This document shows positions 1-8,192 of a stretch of DNA of 64,000 nt, one piece after another. The notes beneath the pieces are model-generated. The model made no database searches. It had not been told where the DNA came from and saw nothing but the letters and a program-made list of their open reading frames with translations. Each line of letters begins with the position of its first letter. The stretch's first letter is position 1. The translations under genes and the position numbers were made by a program. This DNA is from Halobaculum litoreum (GTDB taxonomy: Archaea; Halobacteriota; Halobacteria; Halobacteriales; Haloferacaceae). Location of the stretch: the NCBI RefSeq assembly GCF_030127125.1, contig NZ_CP126156.1:2170001-2234000 (forward strand). The letters are read 5' to 3'.

Positions 1-762
1 GACACGCCGCTGTTCGTCGACAACACGTTCGCGACGCCGTACCTGTGCCGCCCGATCGAACACGGCGCGGACCTCGTGTGGGAGTCGACGACCAAGTGGA
101 TCCACGGCTCCGGCTCCACCGTCGGCGGCGTGCTCGTCGACGGCGGCTCGTTCCCGTGGGGGGAGCACGCCGACCGCTTCCCCGAGTTGGGCGCCGAGAA
201 CCCGGCGTACCACGGTGTCGACTTCGCCGAGCGCTTCGGCGAGGCGGCGCTCACCTACGCCGGCATCGCGCGCGGGCTCCGTGACCTCGGGAGCGCGCAG
301 TCGCCGTTCGACGCGTGGGCGACGATGCAGAAACTGGAGTCGCTCCCGATGCGGATGGAGCGCCACTGCGCGAACGCCCAACACGTCGCCGAACACCTCG
401 CGGACCACCCGGCCGTCGACTGGGTGACGTACCCGGGACTGCCGGACCACGAGACCCACGCCGAGGCGTCGGAGTACCTCGACGGCGGCTACGGCGGGAT
501 GATCGCCTTCGGCCTCGCCGGCGGCTACGAGGCCGCCCGCGACACCGTCGAGAACACGGAGTTGGCGTCGCTGCTCGCGAACGTCGGCGACGCGAAGACG
601 CTCGTCATCCACCCGGCGTCGACGACCCACCAGCAGCTCACCGAGGAGGAGCAGCTGGCGGCCGGTGTCACCCAGGACATGGTGCGTCTCTCCGTCGGTG
701 TGGAGAACCCCGAGGACATCGTCGCCGACCTCGACCGAGCGATCGACGCGGCGGCACGGTAG
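1..762 (+). CDS. metY: O-acetylhomoserine sulfhydrylase-type PLP enzyme, C-terminal part
   Basis: The frame enters from before base 1, so only the last 253 residues are present; the family is about 430 residues long. FVDNTFATPYL at the very start and the Schiff-base lysine in ESTTKWIHGSGS (residue 32 of the fragment) mark the Cys/Met-metabolism PLP enzymes, and VIHPASTTHQQL plus VRLSVGVENPEDI are their usual C-terminal motifs. The insert with YHGVDFAERFGEAALTYAG is typical of O-acetylhomoserine aminocarboxypropyltransferases rather than cystathionine gamma-synthases, so the likely reaction is O-acetylhomoserine plus sulfide giving homocysteine. The family is seen in the sequence; the exact substrate is inferred. 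In many haloarchaea a homoserine acetyltransferase gene is the neighbour, but the upstream side is outside the window. Confidence 0.88.
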   Translation, partial: DTPLFVDNTFATPYLCRPIEHGADLVWESTTKWIHGSGSTVGGVLVDGGSFPWGEHADRFPELGAENPAYHGVDFAERFGEAALTYAGIARGLRDLGSAQSPFDAWATMQKLESLPMRMERHCANAQHVAEHLADHPAVDWVTYPGLPDHETHAEASEYLDGGYGGMIAFGLAGGYEAARDTVENTELASLLANVGDAKTLVIHPASTTHQQLTEEEQLAAGVTQDMVRLSVGVENPEDIVADLDRAIDAAAR

Positions 763-1040
763 TCGGGCGGCGTCGCTCGCGGAGGGGCGAGCAGGCGGCC
801 CTGTGACCGTTGAGCCGGAGGGTCGTACGTCGGCGGTCGGGCCGCACACCCGCCTCGTCGCCGACGACCGTTCTCAGCGTCGCATCGGCGCGAGTGGTCG
901 CGGTATCCGGCTTGAACCCTCGGTGCGGGGCGGGCCGTGTGCGTCGTGCTGCGGCAGTTCGCGGCTCCCGTCGCTCACCGCTCGCCGACGCGGTCTCGCG
1001 TTCGTTCGACCGTGCACCGCTCGGCCCCGCTCGCGGCGGC

Positions 1041-1051
1041 AACGCTTTACT
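1041..1051 (+). promoter_or_regulatory. TATA-like box for the PPC-domain gene
   Basis: AACGCTTTACT lies 28 nt before the ATG at 1075, the spacing expected for a leaderless haloarchaeal transcript. The remaining roughly 280 nt between 763 and 1040 show no gene and no clear RNA structure. Confidence 0.5.
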
Positions 1052-1074
1052 CCCGGTCGGCCGAGGCCTCGCGT

Positions 1075-1494
1075 ATGAACTACCGTGAGGTCGAAGTCGC
1101 CGGCGAGTACATGGCGAGCCTCGACAACGGCGCGGACTGGCGCGAGGAGATCGAGTCGCTCGCCGACGAGGTCGAGGCGGACGCCGCGTGGTTCAACGCC
1201 ATGGGCGCGGTGCAGGACGCGGAGGTGTGGTTCTACGACCAAGACGACCAGGAGTACCAGTCGGTCGCCTTCGACGAGCCGCTGGAAGTGGCCGCCTGCG
1301 TCGGCAACGTCGCGCTGCTGGACGGCGAGCGGTTCGCCCACACCCACGCGGTCCTCTCGCGCCGGAACGGGCAGGCGCTCGCTGGCCACCTCGACGGCGG
1401 CACCGTGTTCGCGGGCGAGGTGTACTTCCGCGCGTTCGAGTCGCCGCTGGAGCGCGAACACGACGCGGTGACCGATCTGGACCTCTGGCTGTAA
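1075..1494 (+). CDS. PPC-domain (DUF296) DNA-binding-like protein
   Basis: A 139-residue protein that is a single PPC/DUF296 domain. Seen: the N-terminal GEYMASLDNGADWREEIESL, the core FNAMGAVQDAEVWFYD and the conserved HTHAVLSRRNGQALAGHLDGG followed by AGEVYFRAFES. In plants this domain is joined to AT-hooks; the stand-alone archaeal and bacterial members form trimers and have no settled function. The three-His/Asn cluster around HTHAVL...GHL could bind a metal. It starts at the ATG 28 nt after a TATA-like box and is monocistronic. Family assignment is firm; role is unknown. Confidence 0.85.
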   Translation: MNYREVEVAGEYMASLDNGADWREEIESLADEVEADAAWFNAMGAVQDAEVWFYDQDDQEYQSVAFDEPLEVAACVGNVALLDGERFAHTHAVLSRRNGQALAGHLDGGTVFAGEVYFRAFESPLEREHDAVTDLDLWL

Positions 1495-1540
1495 CACGGG
1501 GAGCCGCCGGGGATCGACACACCCGGCCGGGAGACGACGA

Positions 1541-1551
1541 ATCGCTTATCA
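1541..1551 (+). promoter_or_regulatory. TATA-like box upstream of polC
   Basis: ATCGCTTATCA sits about 24 nt before a GTG at 1571 and 170 nt before the polC GTG. It is the best promoter candidate for polC and implies either a long 5' leader or translated mini-ORFs (see 1571-1630 and 1627-1719). Confidence 0.4.
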
Positions 1552-1570
1552 CCCTCCCCCGCACAGGAAG

Positions 1571-1630
1571 GTGACGTGCATCGACGACCCCGACACGCGA
1601 GCCGAGGCGGCGCGCCCCTCGCCGCCGTGA
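1571..1630 (+). CDS. possible leader mini-ORF 1 of polC
   Basis: GTG-initiated 19-codon frame (VTCIDDPDTRAEAARPSPP) placed where a leaderless transcript from the TATA-like box at 1541-1551 would begin. Its TGA overlaps the GTG of the next mini-ORF by four bases (GTGA). It has no recognisable product. In such GC-rich DNA TGA is a frequent stop and GTGA overlaps arise by chance, so this is a suggestion only. Confidence 0.2.
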   Translation: MTCIDDPDTRAEAARPSPP

Positions 1631-1719
1631 CGCCGGCTCCGGGGTCGTCAGCGACGACGACGCGACCGCGGCCGCGACGCGGCCGGACCGGGACGGCGAC
1701 GACGGAGGCGACACCGTGA
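1627..1719 (+). CDS. possible leader mini-ORF 2 of polC
   Basis: GTG-initiated 30-codon frame, rich in Thr, Arg and Pro, whose TGA (1717-1719) overlaps the GTG start of polC at 1716 by four bases. Together with the preceding mini-ORF it would carry ribosomes by stop-start coupling from the promoter to polC, which has no Shine-Dalgarno sequence. The product is not recognisable and coding status is unproven. Confidence 0.2.
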   Translation: MTPAPGSSATTTRPRPRRGRTGTATTEATP

Positions 1720-4700
1720 GACCCGACGACGAGCGCTACTTCACGCGGATCGAGGACCGGCTCGACGAGGCGTTCGAGCGCGCGCAGGCGGCCAAGGCAC
1801 AGGGGAAAGACCCCGAGACGGAGATCGAGATCCCCGTCGCCCGCGACATGGCCGACCGCGTCGAGAACATCCTCGGCATCCCCGGCGTCGCGGAGCGCGT
1901 CCGGGAACTGGAGGAGGAGTTCTCGCGCGAGGAGGCGGCGCTGGAGCTGGTGACCGACTTCGTGGAGGGCACCGTCGGCGACTTCGACTCCCGCGCGGGC
2001 AAGATCGAGGGCGCCGTGCGGACGGCCGTCGCCCTGCTCACCGAGGGGGTCGTCGCCGCCCCCATCGAGGGGATCGACCGCGTCGAGATCCTCGAGAACG
2101 ACGACGGCACGGAGTTCATCAACGTCTACTACGCCGGCCCGATCCGCTCCGCGGGCGGCACCGCGCAGGCGCTGTCGGTCCTCGTGGGCGACTACGCCCG
2201 CGCCCTGCTCGGCATCGAGGAGTACCGCGCCCGCGACGACGAGATCGAACGCTACGCCGAGGAGATCGGCCTGTACGACAAGGAGACCGGCCTCCAGTAC
2301 ACGCCGAAGGACAAGGAGACGAAGTTCATCGCCGAGCACATGCCGATCATGCTGGACGGCGAGGCGACGGGCGACGAGGAGGTGTCGGGCTTCCGCGACC
2401 TCGACCGCGTCGACACGAACAACGCCCGCGGCGGGATGTGCCTCGTGCTCGCCGAGGGGATCGCGCTCAAGGCCCCGAAGATCCAGCGGTACACCCGCCA
2501 ACTCGACGAGGTCGACTGGCCGTGGCTGCAGGACCTCATCGACGGCAGCTACGGCGACGACGGCGGCGACGACGCGGCCGACGACGAGGGCGACGGGGAC
2601 GACGCGGACGCCGAGGCGGACGGCGCCGACGAGGACGACGTCCCCGACCCGGACGCGCCGACCGGATCGCTCCGGCCGGAACCCTCCAAGAAGTTCCTCC
2701 GCGACCTCATCGCGGGCCGGCCCGTCTTCGGCCACCCCTCCGAGGCGGGCGGGTTCCGCCTGCGCTACGGCCGCGCGCGCAACCACGGGTTCGCGACCGC
2801 GGGCGTCCACCCGGCGACGATGCACATCGTCGACGACTTCCTCGCGACCGGCACCCAGATCAAGACCGAGCGCCCCGGCAAGGCCGGCGGCGTCGTCCCC
2901 GTCGACTCCATCGACGGCCCGACCGTGCGGCTGGCGAACGGCGACGTGCGCCGCATCGACGACCCGAAGGAGGCGCTGGAGGTTCGCAACGGCGTCGAGG
3001 AGGTGCTCGACTTGGGCGAGTACCTCGTCAACTTCGGCGAGTTCGTCGAGAACAACCACCCGCTCGTCCCCGCGGGCTACGTCCGCGAGTGGTGGGAACA
3101 GGACCTGGCGGCCGCCGGCGCCGACCTCCAGGCGCTGGAGGACGACCGCACCATCGACCTCGACGACCCCGACGCCGGGACGGCGCTGGCGTGGGTCGAC
3201 GAGTACGACGCCCCCCTCCACCCCGCCTACACCTACTGCTGGCACGACGTCTCCGTCGACGAGTACGACGCCGTCGCGGACGCAGCCGCGGCGGGCGAGG
3301 TGACCGGCGACCTGCTCGTCGTCGAGCACACCGACACCGTGCGGCGCGCGCTGGAGAACCTGCTCGTCGAGCACAGCCAGACCGAGGACGCGCTCCGGAT
3401 CCCCGACTTCCGCCCGCTCCTGCGCCAACTGGGCGTCACCGGCGGCCTCCGCCGCGAGTGGGAACTGGCGGACCTCTCCGCGGAGGCGACCGCGTGGGAC
3501 GACGGCGAGAACGCGATCCGCGCGGTCAACGAGGTGGTCGACTTCGAGGTCCGCGAGCGCGCGCCGACCCGGATCGGGAACCGGATGGGCCGCCCGGAGA
3601 AGTCCGAGAGCCGCGACCTCTCGCCGGCGGTCCACACGCTGTTCCCCATCCGCGACTACGGCGGGAGCCAGCGCTCGGTGGCCGAGGCCGCCCGCACCCG
3701 CACGGACAAAGGGAAGGGCGTGTACGACGTGCTCGTCGGCGACCGCGAGTGTCCCGACTGCGGCGAGCACTCGTTCAAGTGCCTGTGTCCCGACTGCGGC
3801 GCCCACACCGAGCCCTACTACGAGTGCGAGGAGTGCGGCACCGAGTGCGAACCCGACGAGTCGGGGCGCGTCGAGTGCCCGCGCTGCGAGCGCGAGGTCG
3901 AGAGCCCCGACTGGCACACGGTCCGCCTCAACGACGAGTACTGGGGCGCCTTGGAGGCGACCGGCGAGCGCGAGGCCTCCTTCGAGATCCTGAAGGGCGT
4001 GAAGGGGCTGTCCTCCTCGAACAAGACGCCCGAGCCGATCGAGAAGGGCGTGTTCCGCGCGAAACACGGCGTCACCACGTTCAAGGACGGCACCGTCCGC
4101 TACGACATGACCGACCTCCCGGTGACGGCGGTCCGACCGGAGGAACTCGACGTGACCGTCGACCACTTCCGGGAGTTGGGGTACGAGGAGGACATCGACG
4201 GCGAACCCCTCGTCCACGACGACCAGCTCATCGAGCTGAAGGTGCAGGACATCGTCCTCTCCGACGGCGCCGCCGAGCACATGATGAAGACGGCGGACTT
4301 CGTCGACGAACTGCTCACGGACTTCTACGACCTGGACCCGTTCTACGAGGTGAACGAGCGCGACGACCTCGTCGGCGAGTTGGTGTTCGGGATGGCGCCC
4401 CACACCAGCGCCGCGGTCGTCGGCCGCGTCGTGGGCTTCACGAGCGCCGCCGTCGGCTACGCGCATCCGTACTTCCACGCGGCGAAGCGGCGGAACTGCT
4501 TCCACCCGGAGACGAAGCTCTGGTACCGAGACGAGGCCGATGAGTGGCACTACGGTCGGATCGACGAGTTCGTCGAGGACCGGTTAGACGACCCCGCAGC
4601 GGACGACTTCGGGACGCTCGTGTCGGAACTCGACGGCGACGTGTTCGTCCCGTCGCTGACCGACGAAGGTGAGGAGGTACTGCGCCCGGTCGAAGCCGTG

Positions 4701-6770
4701 TCGAGGCACGTCGCACCAGACCACATGGTTCGTGTGGAGACGCGGAGCGGCCGGGAGGTCACGGTGACACCCGACCACGAGATGCACGTCTTCGACGAAG
4801 GGGCGATCGAGACGAAGCTCGCGAGGGACGTGACCGAGGACGACCACGTGGTCAAGCCCTCGCGACTCGACGGCGTCGACCCGGACGGAACGAAGGCGTT
4901 CGACCTCCTCGCGGAGTTCGTCAGTTCGGAGACGATCGACAACGAGCGGTTGATGATCAAGGGGTTAGAGAAGGATGCGCTCTACGACCTGTTCAGCGAC
5001 CGACTCGCGCCGCAGTGGGATGGTCAGTTCCACCCGCTGAAGAGCACCGCCGAGTATCTCGGGCTCTCGAGGAAGGGGCTCAGCAATTACCTCTACAGGG
5101 GAAGCCTCCCGGCGGAACTTCTGTTGGAGTTCTTCGACTCGGCGGAGTCGATGCTCGAATACGTTCCAACAGACGCGAAACTCGGCGTGAAGCGGGATTC
5201 GGTCGAGATCGACAGACACGTCGATTTGAACGAACGGACGGCGACACTCCTCGGCTACTACGCCGCCGAGGGGTTCACTCGCGCACAGGAGACGCCGAAG
5301 GGGACGATCCACCAGACGACGATCTGTGGAACCGAGGACCAGGCCCGAGACTTCTACGTAGAAATCCTGCGCGAGGAGTTCGGTGTCGACCCGTACCGTG
5401 AGAACGACGCGAAGGTGACCGCGTCCGGTCGACTGCTCCGCGCGTTCTTCGACAGCGTCCTCGACACCGGGGCGTCCGCGGAGACGAAGCGCGTACCGCA
5501 GTGTGTCTTCGATGCCGACGAGGGAATCGTCGAGGCGTACCTCGGTGGGTATTTCAGTGGCGACGGAACCGCCGAATCGAACGCGGCAGTCGTCTCGGCG
5601 ACGACCGTGAGTCGAGAGCTGAAAGAGGACCTGCTTGCGTTGCTGTCGCGGCTCGGGATCGTCGGTCGTGTCGACATCGAGGAGCCGGTGCCGCTCCACA
5701 CGAAGTTCCCCGACTACTACGACATCGACGACCCGACGATGTCGGCTCGAAGCTACGTCCTCCGTGTCACCTCGGAAGACGCGGTCACGTTCGCGGAGCG
5801 TGTCGGCTTCCACTTGGACCGGAAGGAGGGACGGCTACGCGAGCAGATCCAGACCAGAGCGACGACGCCGCGTCGTGCGTTCGACGGGGGTGGCGAGGAC
5901 GCGCTCGTCGAGGCCGTCGCGACCGTCGAGTACGTCGAGGCGGACACCGAGCACACGTACTGCCTGACCGTCGAGGGGACCCACTCGCTCGTCGCGAACG
6001 ACCTGTCTCAAAAGCAGTGCGACGGCGACGAGGACTGCGTGATGCTGCTCATGGACGGCCTGCTCAACTTCAGCAAGTCGTTCCTGCCGGACAAACGCGG
6101 CGGGCAGATGGACGCCCCCCTCGTCATGTCCTCGCGGATCGACCCCGCGGAGATCGACGACGAGGCCCACAACATGGACATCGTGCGGCAGTACCCCCGC
6201 GAGTTCTACGAGGCCACCCTGGAGATGGCCGACCCCGGCGAGGTGGAGGACCGCATCCAACTCGGCGAGGACACCCTCGGCACCGACGACGAGTACCGCG
6301 GCTTCGACCACACCCACGACACGACCGACATCGCGCTCGGGCCGGATCTGTCGGCGTACAAGACGCTCGGGTCGATGATGGACAAGATGGACGCCCAGTT
6401 GGCGCTCGCCCGCAAGCTGCGCGCCGTCGACGAGACCGACGTCGCCGAGCGCGTCATCGAGTACCACTTCCTGCCGGACCTGATCGGGAACCTCCGGGCG
6501 TTCTCCCGGCAGGAGACGCGCTGTCTCGACTGCGGCGAGAAGTACCGCCGGATGCCGCTGACCGGCGACTGCCGCGAGTGCGGCGGCGACATGACGCTCA
6601 CCGTCCACCGGGGGTCGGTGAACAAGTACATGGACGTCGCGCTGGAGGTCGCCAAGGAGTTCGGCTGCCGCGAGTACACCGTCCAGCGACTGGAGATCCT
6701 CGAACGCTCGCTGGAGTCGGTGTTCGAGAACGACAAGAACAAGCAGGGCTCCATCGCGGACTTCATGTGA
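1716..6770 (+). CDS. polC: DNA polymerase D large subunit DP2, with intein
   Basis: Catalytic subunit of the euryarchaeal family-D replicative polymerase; it pairs with the exonuclease subunit DP1, which is not in this window. The precursor is 1684 residues; removing the intein (residues 928-1434) leaves 1177, normal for haloarchaeal DP2. Seen: YAGPIRSAGGTAQALS near residue 139, an acidic halophile-type insert around residues 280-315, a Cys4-type zinc ribbon cluster starting near residue 680 (CPDCGEHSFKCLCPDCG), the catalytic CDGDEDC directly after the intein (residues 1435-1441), and a second zinc site near 1603 (CLDCGEKYRRM...CREC). Start is the GTG at 1716, which gives the family N-terminus MRPDDERYFTRIEDRLDEAF. 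No Shine-Dalgarno sequence is visible. The C-terminus SIADFM is complete. Confidence 0.97.
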   Translation: MRPDDERYFTRIEDRLDEAFERAQAAKAQGKDPETEIEIPVARDMADRVENILGIPGVAERVRELEEEFSREEAALELVTDFVEGTVGDFDSRAGKIEGAVRTAVALLTEGVVAAPIEGIDRVEILENDDGTEFINVYYAGPIRSAGGTAQALSVLVGDYARALLGIEEYRARDDEIERYAEEIGLYDKETGLQYTPKDKETKFIAEHMPIMLDGEATGDEEVSGFRDLDRVDTNNARGGMCLVLAEGIALKAPKIQRYTRQLDEVDWPWLQDLIDGSYGDDGGDDAADDEGDGDDADAEADGADEDDVPDPDAPTGSLRPEPSKKFLRDLIAGRPVFGHPSEAGGFRLRYGRARNHGFATAGVHPATMHIVDDFLATGTQIKTERPGKAGGVVPVDSIDGPTVRLANGDVRRIDDPKEALEVRNGVEEVLDLGEYLVNFGEFVENNHPLVPAGYVREWWEQDLAAAGADLQALEDDRTIDLDDPDAGTALAWVDEYDAPLHPAYTYCWHDVSVDEYDAVADAAAAGEVTGDLLVVEHTDTVRRALENLLVEHSQTEDALRIPDFRPLLRQLGVTGGLRREWELADLSAEATAWDDGENAIRAVNEVVDFEVRERAPTRIGNRMGRPEKSESRDLSPAVHTLFPIRDYGGSQRSVAEAARTRTDKGKGVYDVLVGDRECPDCGEHSFKCLCPDCGAHTEPYYECEECGTECEPDESGRVECPRCEREVESPDWHTVRLNDEYWGALEATGEREASFEILKGVKGLSSSNKTPEPIEKGVFRAKHGVTTFKDGTVRYDMTDLPVTAVRPEELDVTVDHFRELGYEEDIDGEPLVHDDQLIELKVQDIVLSDGAAEHMMKTADFVDELLTDFYDLDPFYEVNERDDLVGELVFGMAPHTSAAVVGRVVGFTSAAVGYAHPYFHAAKRRNCFHPETKLWYRDEADEWHYGRIDEFVEDRLDDPAADDFGTLVSELDGDVFVPSLTDEGEEVLRPVEAVSRHVAPDHMVRVETRSGREVTVTPDHEMHVFDEGAIETKLARDVTEDDHVVKPSRLDGVDPDGTKAFDLLAEFVSSETIDNERLMIKGLEKDALYDLFSDRLAPQWDGQFHPLKSTAEYLGLSRKGLSNYLYRGSLPAELLLEFFDSAESMLEYVPTDAKLGVKRDSVEIDRHVDLNERTATLLGYYAAEGFTRAQETPKGTIHQTTICGTEDQARDFYVEILREEFGVDPYRENDAKVTASGRLLRAFFDSVLDTGASAETKRVPQCVFDADEGIVEAYLGGYFSGDGTAESNAAVVSATTVSRELKEDLLALLSRLGIVGRVDIEEPVPLHTKFPDYYDIDDPTMSARSYVLRVTSEDAVTFAERVGFHLDRKEGRLREQIQTRATTPRRAFDGGGEDALVEAVATVEYVEADTEHTYCLTVEGTHSLVANDLSQKQCDGDEDCVMLLMDGLLNFSKSFLPDKRGGQMDAPLVMSSRIDPAEIDDEAHNMDIVRQYPREFYEATLEMADPGEVEDRIQLGEDTLGTDDEYRGFDHTHDTTDIALGPDLSAYKTLGSMMDKMDAQLALARKLRAVDETDVAERVIEYHFLPDLIGNLRAFSRQETRCLDCGEKYRRMPLTGDCRECGGDMTLTVHRGSVNKYMDVALEVAKEFGCREYTVQRLEILERSLESVFENDKNKQGSIADFM
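4497..6017 (+). mobile_element. intein with LAGLIDADG endonuclease inside polC
   Basis: A 507-residue in-frame insertion that begins with Cys (CFHPETKLWYRD, block A) and ends ...HSLVANDLSQKQ before the extein Cys of CDGDED. Block B is VTVTPDHEMHVF with the usual T-x-x-H; the two dodecapeptide endonuclease motifs are LLGYYAAEG (about 5248-5275) and YLGGYFSGDG (about 5536-5566). Between block B and the first dodecapeptide, at about 5035-5100, STAEYLGLSRKGLSNYLYRG looks like a helix-turn-helix. The C-terminal residue is Gln, not Asn, and the penultimate residue is Lys, not His. Inteins occur at this same site in other archaeal polC genes, and the Pyrococcus abyssi one also ends in Gln. By eye the insert is less GC-rich and uses rarer codons (TTA, AAA, GAA) than the exteins. 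Confidence 0.93.
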
Positions 6771-6816
6771 ACGGGCGGGGCGCCACACCTACCTCGTCCC
6801 GCGTCGAACGTCGCCC

Positions 6817-7224
6817 GTGCTCACCGCCGACGCCTGCCGCGCCGAGATCGAACGCCTCCACGACTGCTTCGTCGCGTGGTTCACCGGCGCGAGCGACGAC
6901 GACGAGTTCGCGGCCGTCGCCGACGCCCTCCACCCCGACTTCGAACTGGTCACCCCCGACGGAACCCGGCGCGGGCGCGAGTCGGTGCTGGAGTCGATCC
7001 GCGGGGCGCACGGACGCGACGAGCCGGGGGCGTTCGACATCGCGATCCGGAACGTCGCGGTCGTCGACGCGACCGCCGACCGCGCGACCGTCCGCTACGA
7101 GGAGTGGCAGGAGACGCCCGACGGCACGACCGGACGGGTGAGTACGGTCCTGTTCCGGGCGGCCGACGACGCGCCCGGCGGCCTCGTGTGGCGCGACCTC
7201 CACGAGACGTGGATCGAGCGGTGA
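6817..7224 (+). CDS. NTF2-like / SnoaL-type small protein
   Basis: 135 residues with the cone-shaped NTF2-like fold signature: an N-terminal helix (CRAEIERLHDCFVAWFTG), then ALHPDFELVTPDGTRRGRESVLESIRGAHG, and a C-terminal sheet ending VWRDLHETWIER. Members of the DUF4440/SnoaL-like group may be small enzymes or ligand-binding proteins; nothing here fixes a substrate. The GTG at 6817 is chosen because ACCTACCTCG lies about 25 nt upstream as a weak TATA box and the next in-frame start would remove the first helix. It follows polC by 46 nt but probably has its own promoter. Confidence 0.7.
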   Translation: MLTADACRAEIERLHDCFVAWFTGASDDDEFAAVADALHPDFELVTPDGTRRGRESVLESIRGAHGRDEPGAFDIAIRNVAVVDATADRATVRYEEWQETPDGTTGRVSTVLFRAADDAPGGLVWRDLHETWIER

Positions 7225-7382
7225 CGCGGGACCGAACTCCGCCGATCCGAACCGCCAGGGTGCGATCGTCGCGACGAGGAGTGCTCGATAGGTAGTCGAC
7301 ACACAGGGACCAACGATGCGGCGAGAACCCTGACAGGGATCCTGTGACATCGCTTACGGGTCGGCGGCGCGTACCGGCCGGT

Positions 7383-7691
7383 ATGGCGAGCGAACAACGC
7401 GGCGAGCGGACGAAGCTGACCGACATCTCGGCGGGACAGTCGGTGTACGACGCCGACGGCAACGAGCTCGGGACGGTCCGCGGCATCGACGACGCCGGGT
7501 TCTACGTGCTCGCGCCCGAGGGCGCCGCCACGGTGAGCCTCGACGAGGCGCGCGAGGTGTTCGGCAGGGCGTCGGTGATGTGGCGGTGTTGGAACTGCGG
7601 CACGATGGGGCGCATCGAGGGCGGGCTGCCCGAGCGGTGCCCGGACTGCGAGGCGCCGCGCGAGGAGCTGTACTACTGGGCCGAGGACTGA
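7383..7691 (+). CDS. rubredoxin-like zinc-ribbon protein, copy 1
   Basis: 102 residues in two parts. Residues 10-60 (GQSVYDADGNELGTVRGIDDAGFYV) look like a PRC-barrel-type beta domain; the C-terminal part has CWNCGTMGRIEGGLPERCPDC, two CxxC knuckles spaced as in rubredoxin or rubrerythrin, so it should bind one Fe or Zn ion. The protein ends EELYYWAED. The ATG at 7383 is preceded by GCTTACGGG about 28 nt upstream. A second copy of the same architecture follows at once (ends at 8095), so this is a tandem duplication. Function is unknown; electron transfer or metal-dependent structural roles are both possible. Confidence 0.75.
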   Translation: MASEQRGERTKLTDISAGQSVYDADGNELGTVRGIDDAGFYVLAPEGAATVSLDEAREVFGRASVMWRCWNCGTMGRIEGGLPERCPDCEAPREELYYWAED

Positions 7692-7780
7692 CCGGTGACC
7701 GACAGCGCCGTCGTCGGTCGACGCCACGCCGTCGCCCCGGCGGTTCCCGGCGGGCGGGAGCGCTCGGCGCGCTTCGCCTC

Positions 7781-8095
7781 CTGCCCGACGAACGGACGGC
7801 CACGAGCGAGGAGCGAGCGCCGGTCGGACTCGGCCAGGGCGTGTTCACGGAGTCGGGACGAGCCATCGGCACCGTCCGCGGCGTCGACGAACACGGCGTG
7901 AACGTGACGACGCTGGAGGGGATCCGCTCGCTGTCGATCGAACACGAGCGCGCGGGCCACGAGTTCGGCGAGGGCGAACTCGTGTGGCGCTGTTCGGACT
8001 GCGGGGAGGTGGGCGACCTCGACGGCGGCCTCCCCGACGCCTGCCCGAACTGCGACGCCCCGCGCGAACACCGCTACTACCGGACCGAGGACTGA
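7781..8095 (+). CDS. rubredoxin-like zinc-ribbon protein, copy 2, start damaged or unusual
   Basis: Tandem paralogue of the preceding gene: GRAIGTVRGVDEHGVNV matches GNELGTVRGIDDAGFYV, and CSDCGEVGDLDGGLPDACPNC repeats the two CxxC knuckles, ending EHRYYRTED. The frame is convincing from about 7800 onward, but no ATG, GTG or TTG precedes the homologous N-terminus; only a CTG at 7781 fits. A GTG at 7695 directly follows copy 1 but is in another frame, so a one-base error between 7695 and 7790 is an alternative to a CTG start. The coordinates given are the minimum supported extent. Confidence 0.55.
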   Translation: MPDERTATSEERAPVGLGQGVFTESGRAIGTVRGVDEHGVNVTTLEGIRSLSIEHERAGHEFGEGELVWRCSDCGEVGDLDGGLPDACPNCDAPREHRYYRTED

Positions 8096-8192
8096 CGAGG
8101 CCGAGCCAGTCGGGCGGGGCTAGGCGGGGCGGGCGGCCGCCGACCGCGCGGTCGACCGAACACCTCTTTTCGCCGCCGCGCCACCGCCGGGC

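Noticed and set aside
1233-4550. Very long minus-strand frame opposite polC
   Set aside because: It mirrors the plus-strand codons of a certain gene; composition is Arg/Val/Asp noise typical of antisense frames in GC-rich DNA.
4497-6017. Lower-GC block in polC as an inserted transposon
   Set aside because: It is in frame, begins with Cys and carries intein and LAGLIDADG motifs, so it is an intein.
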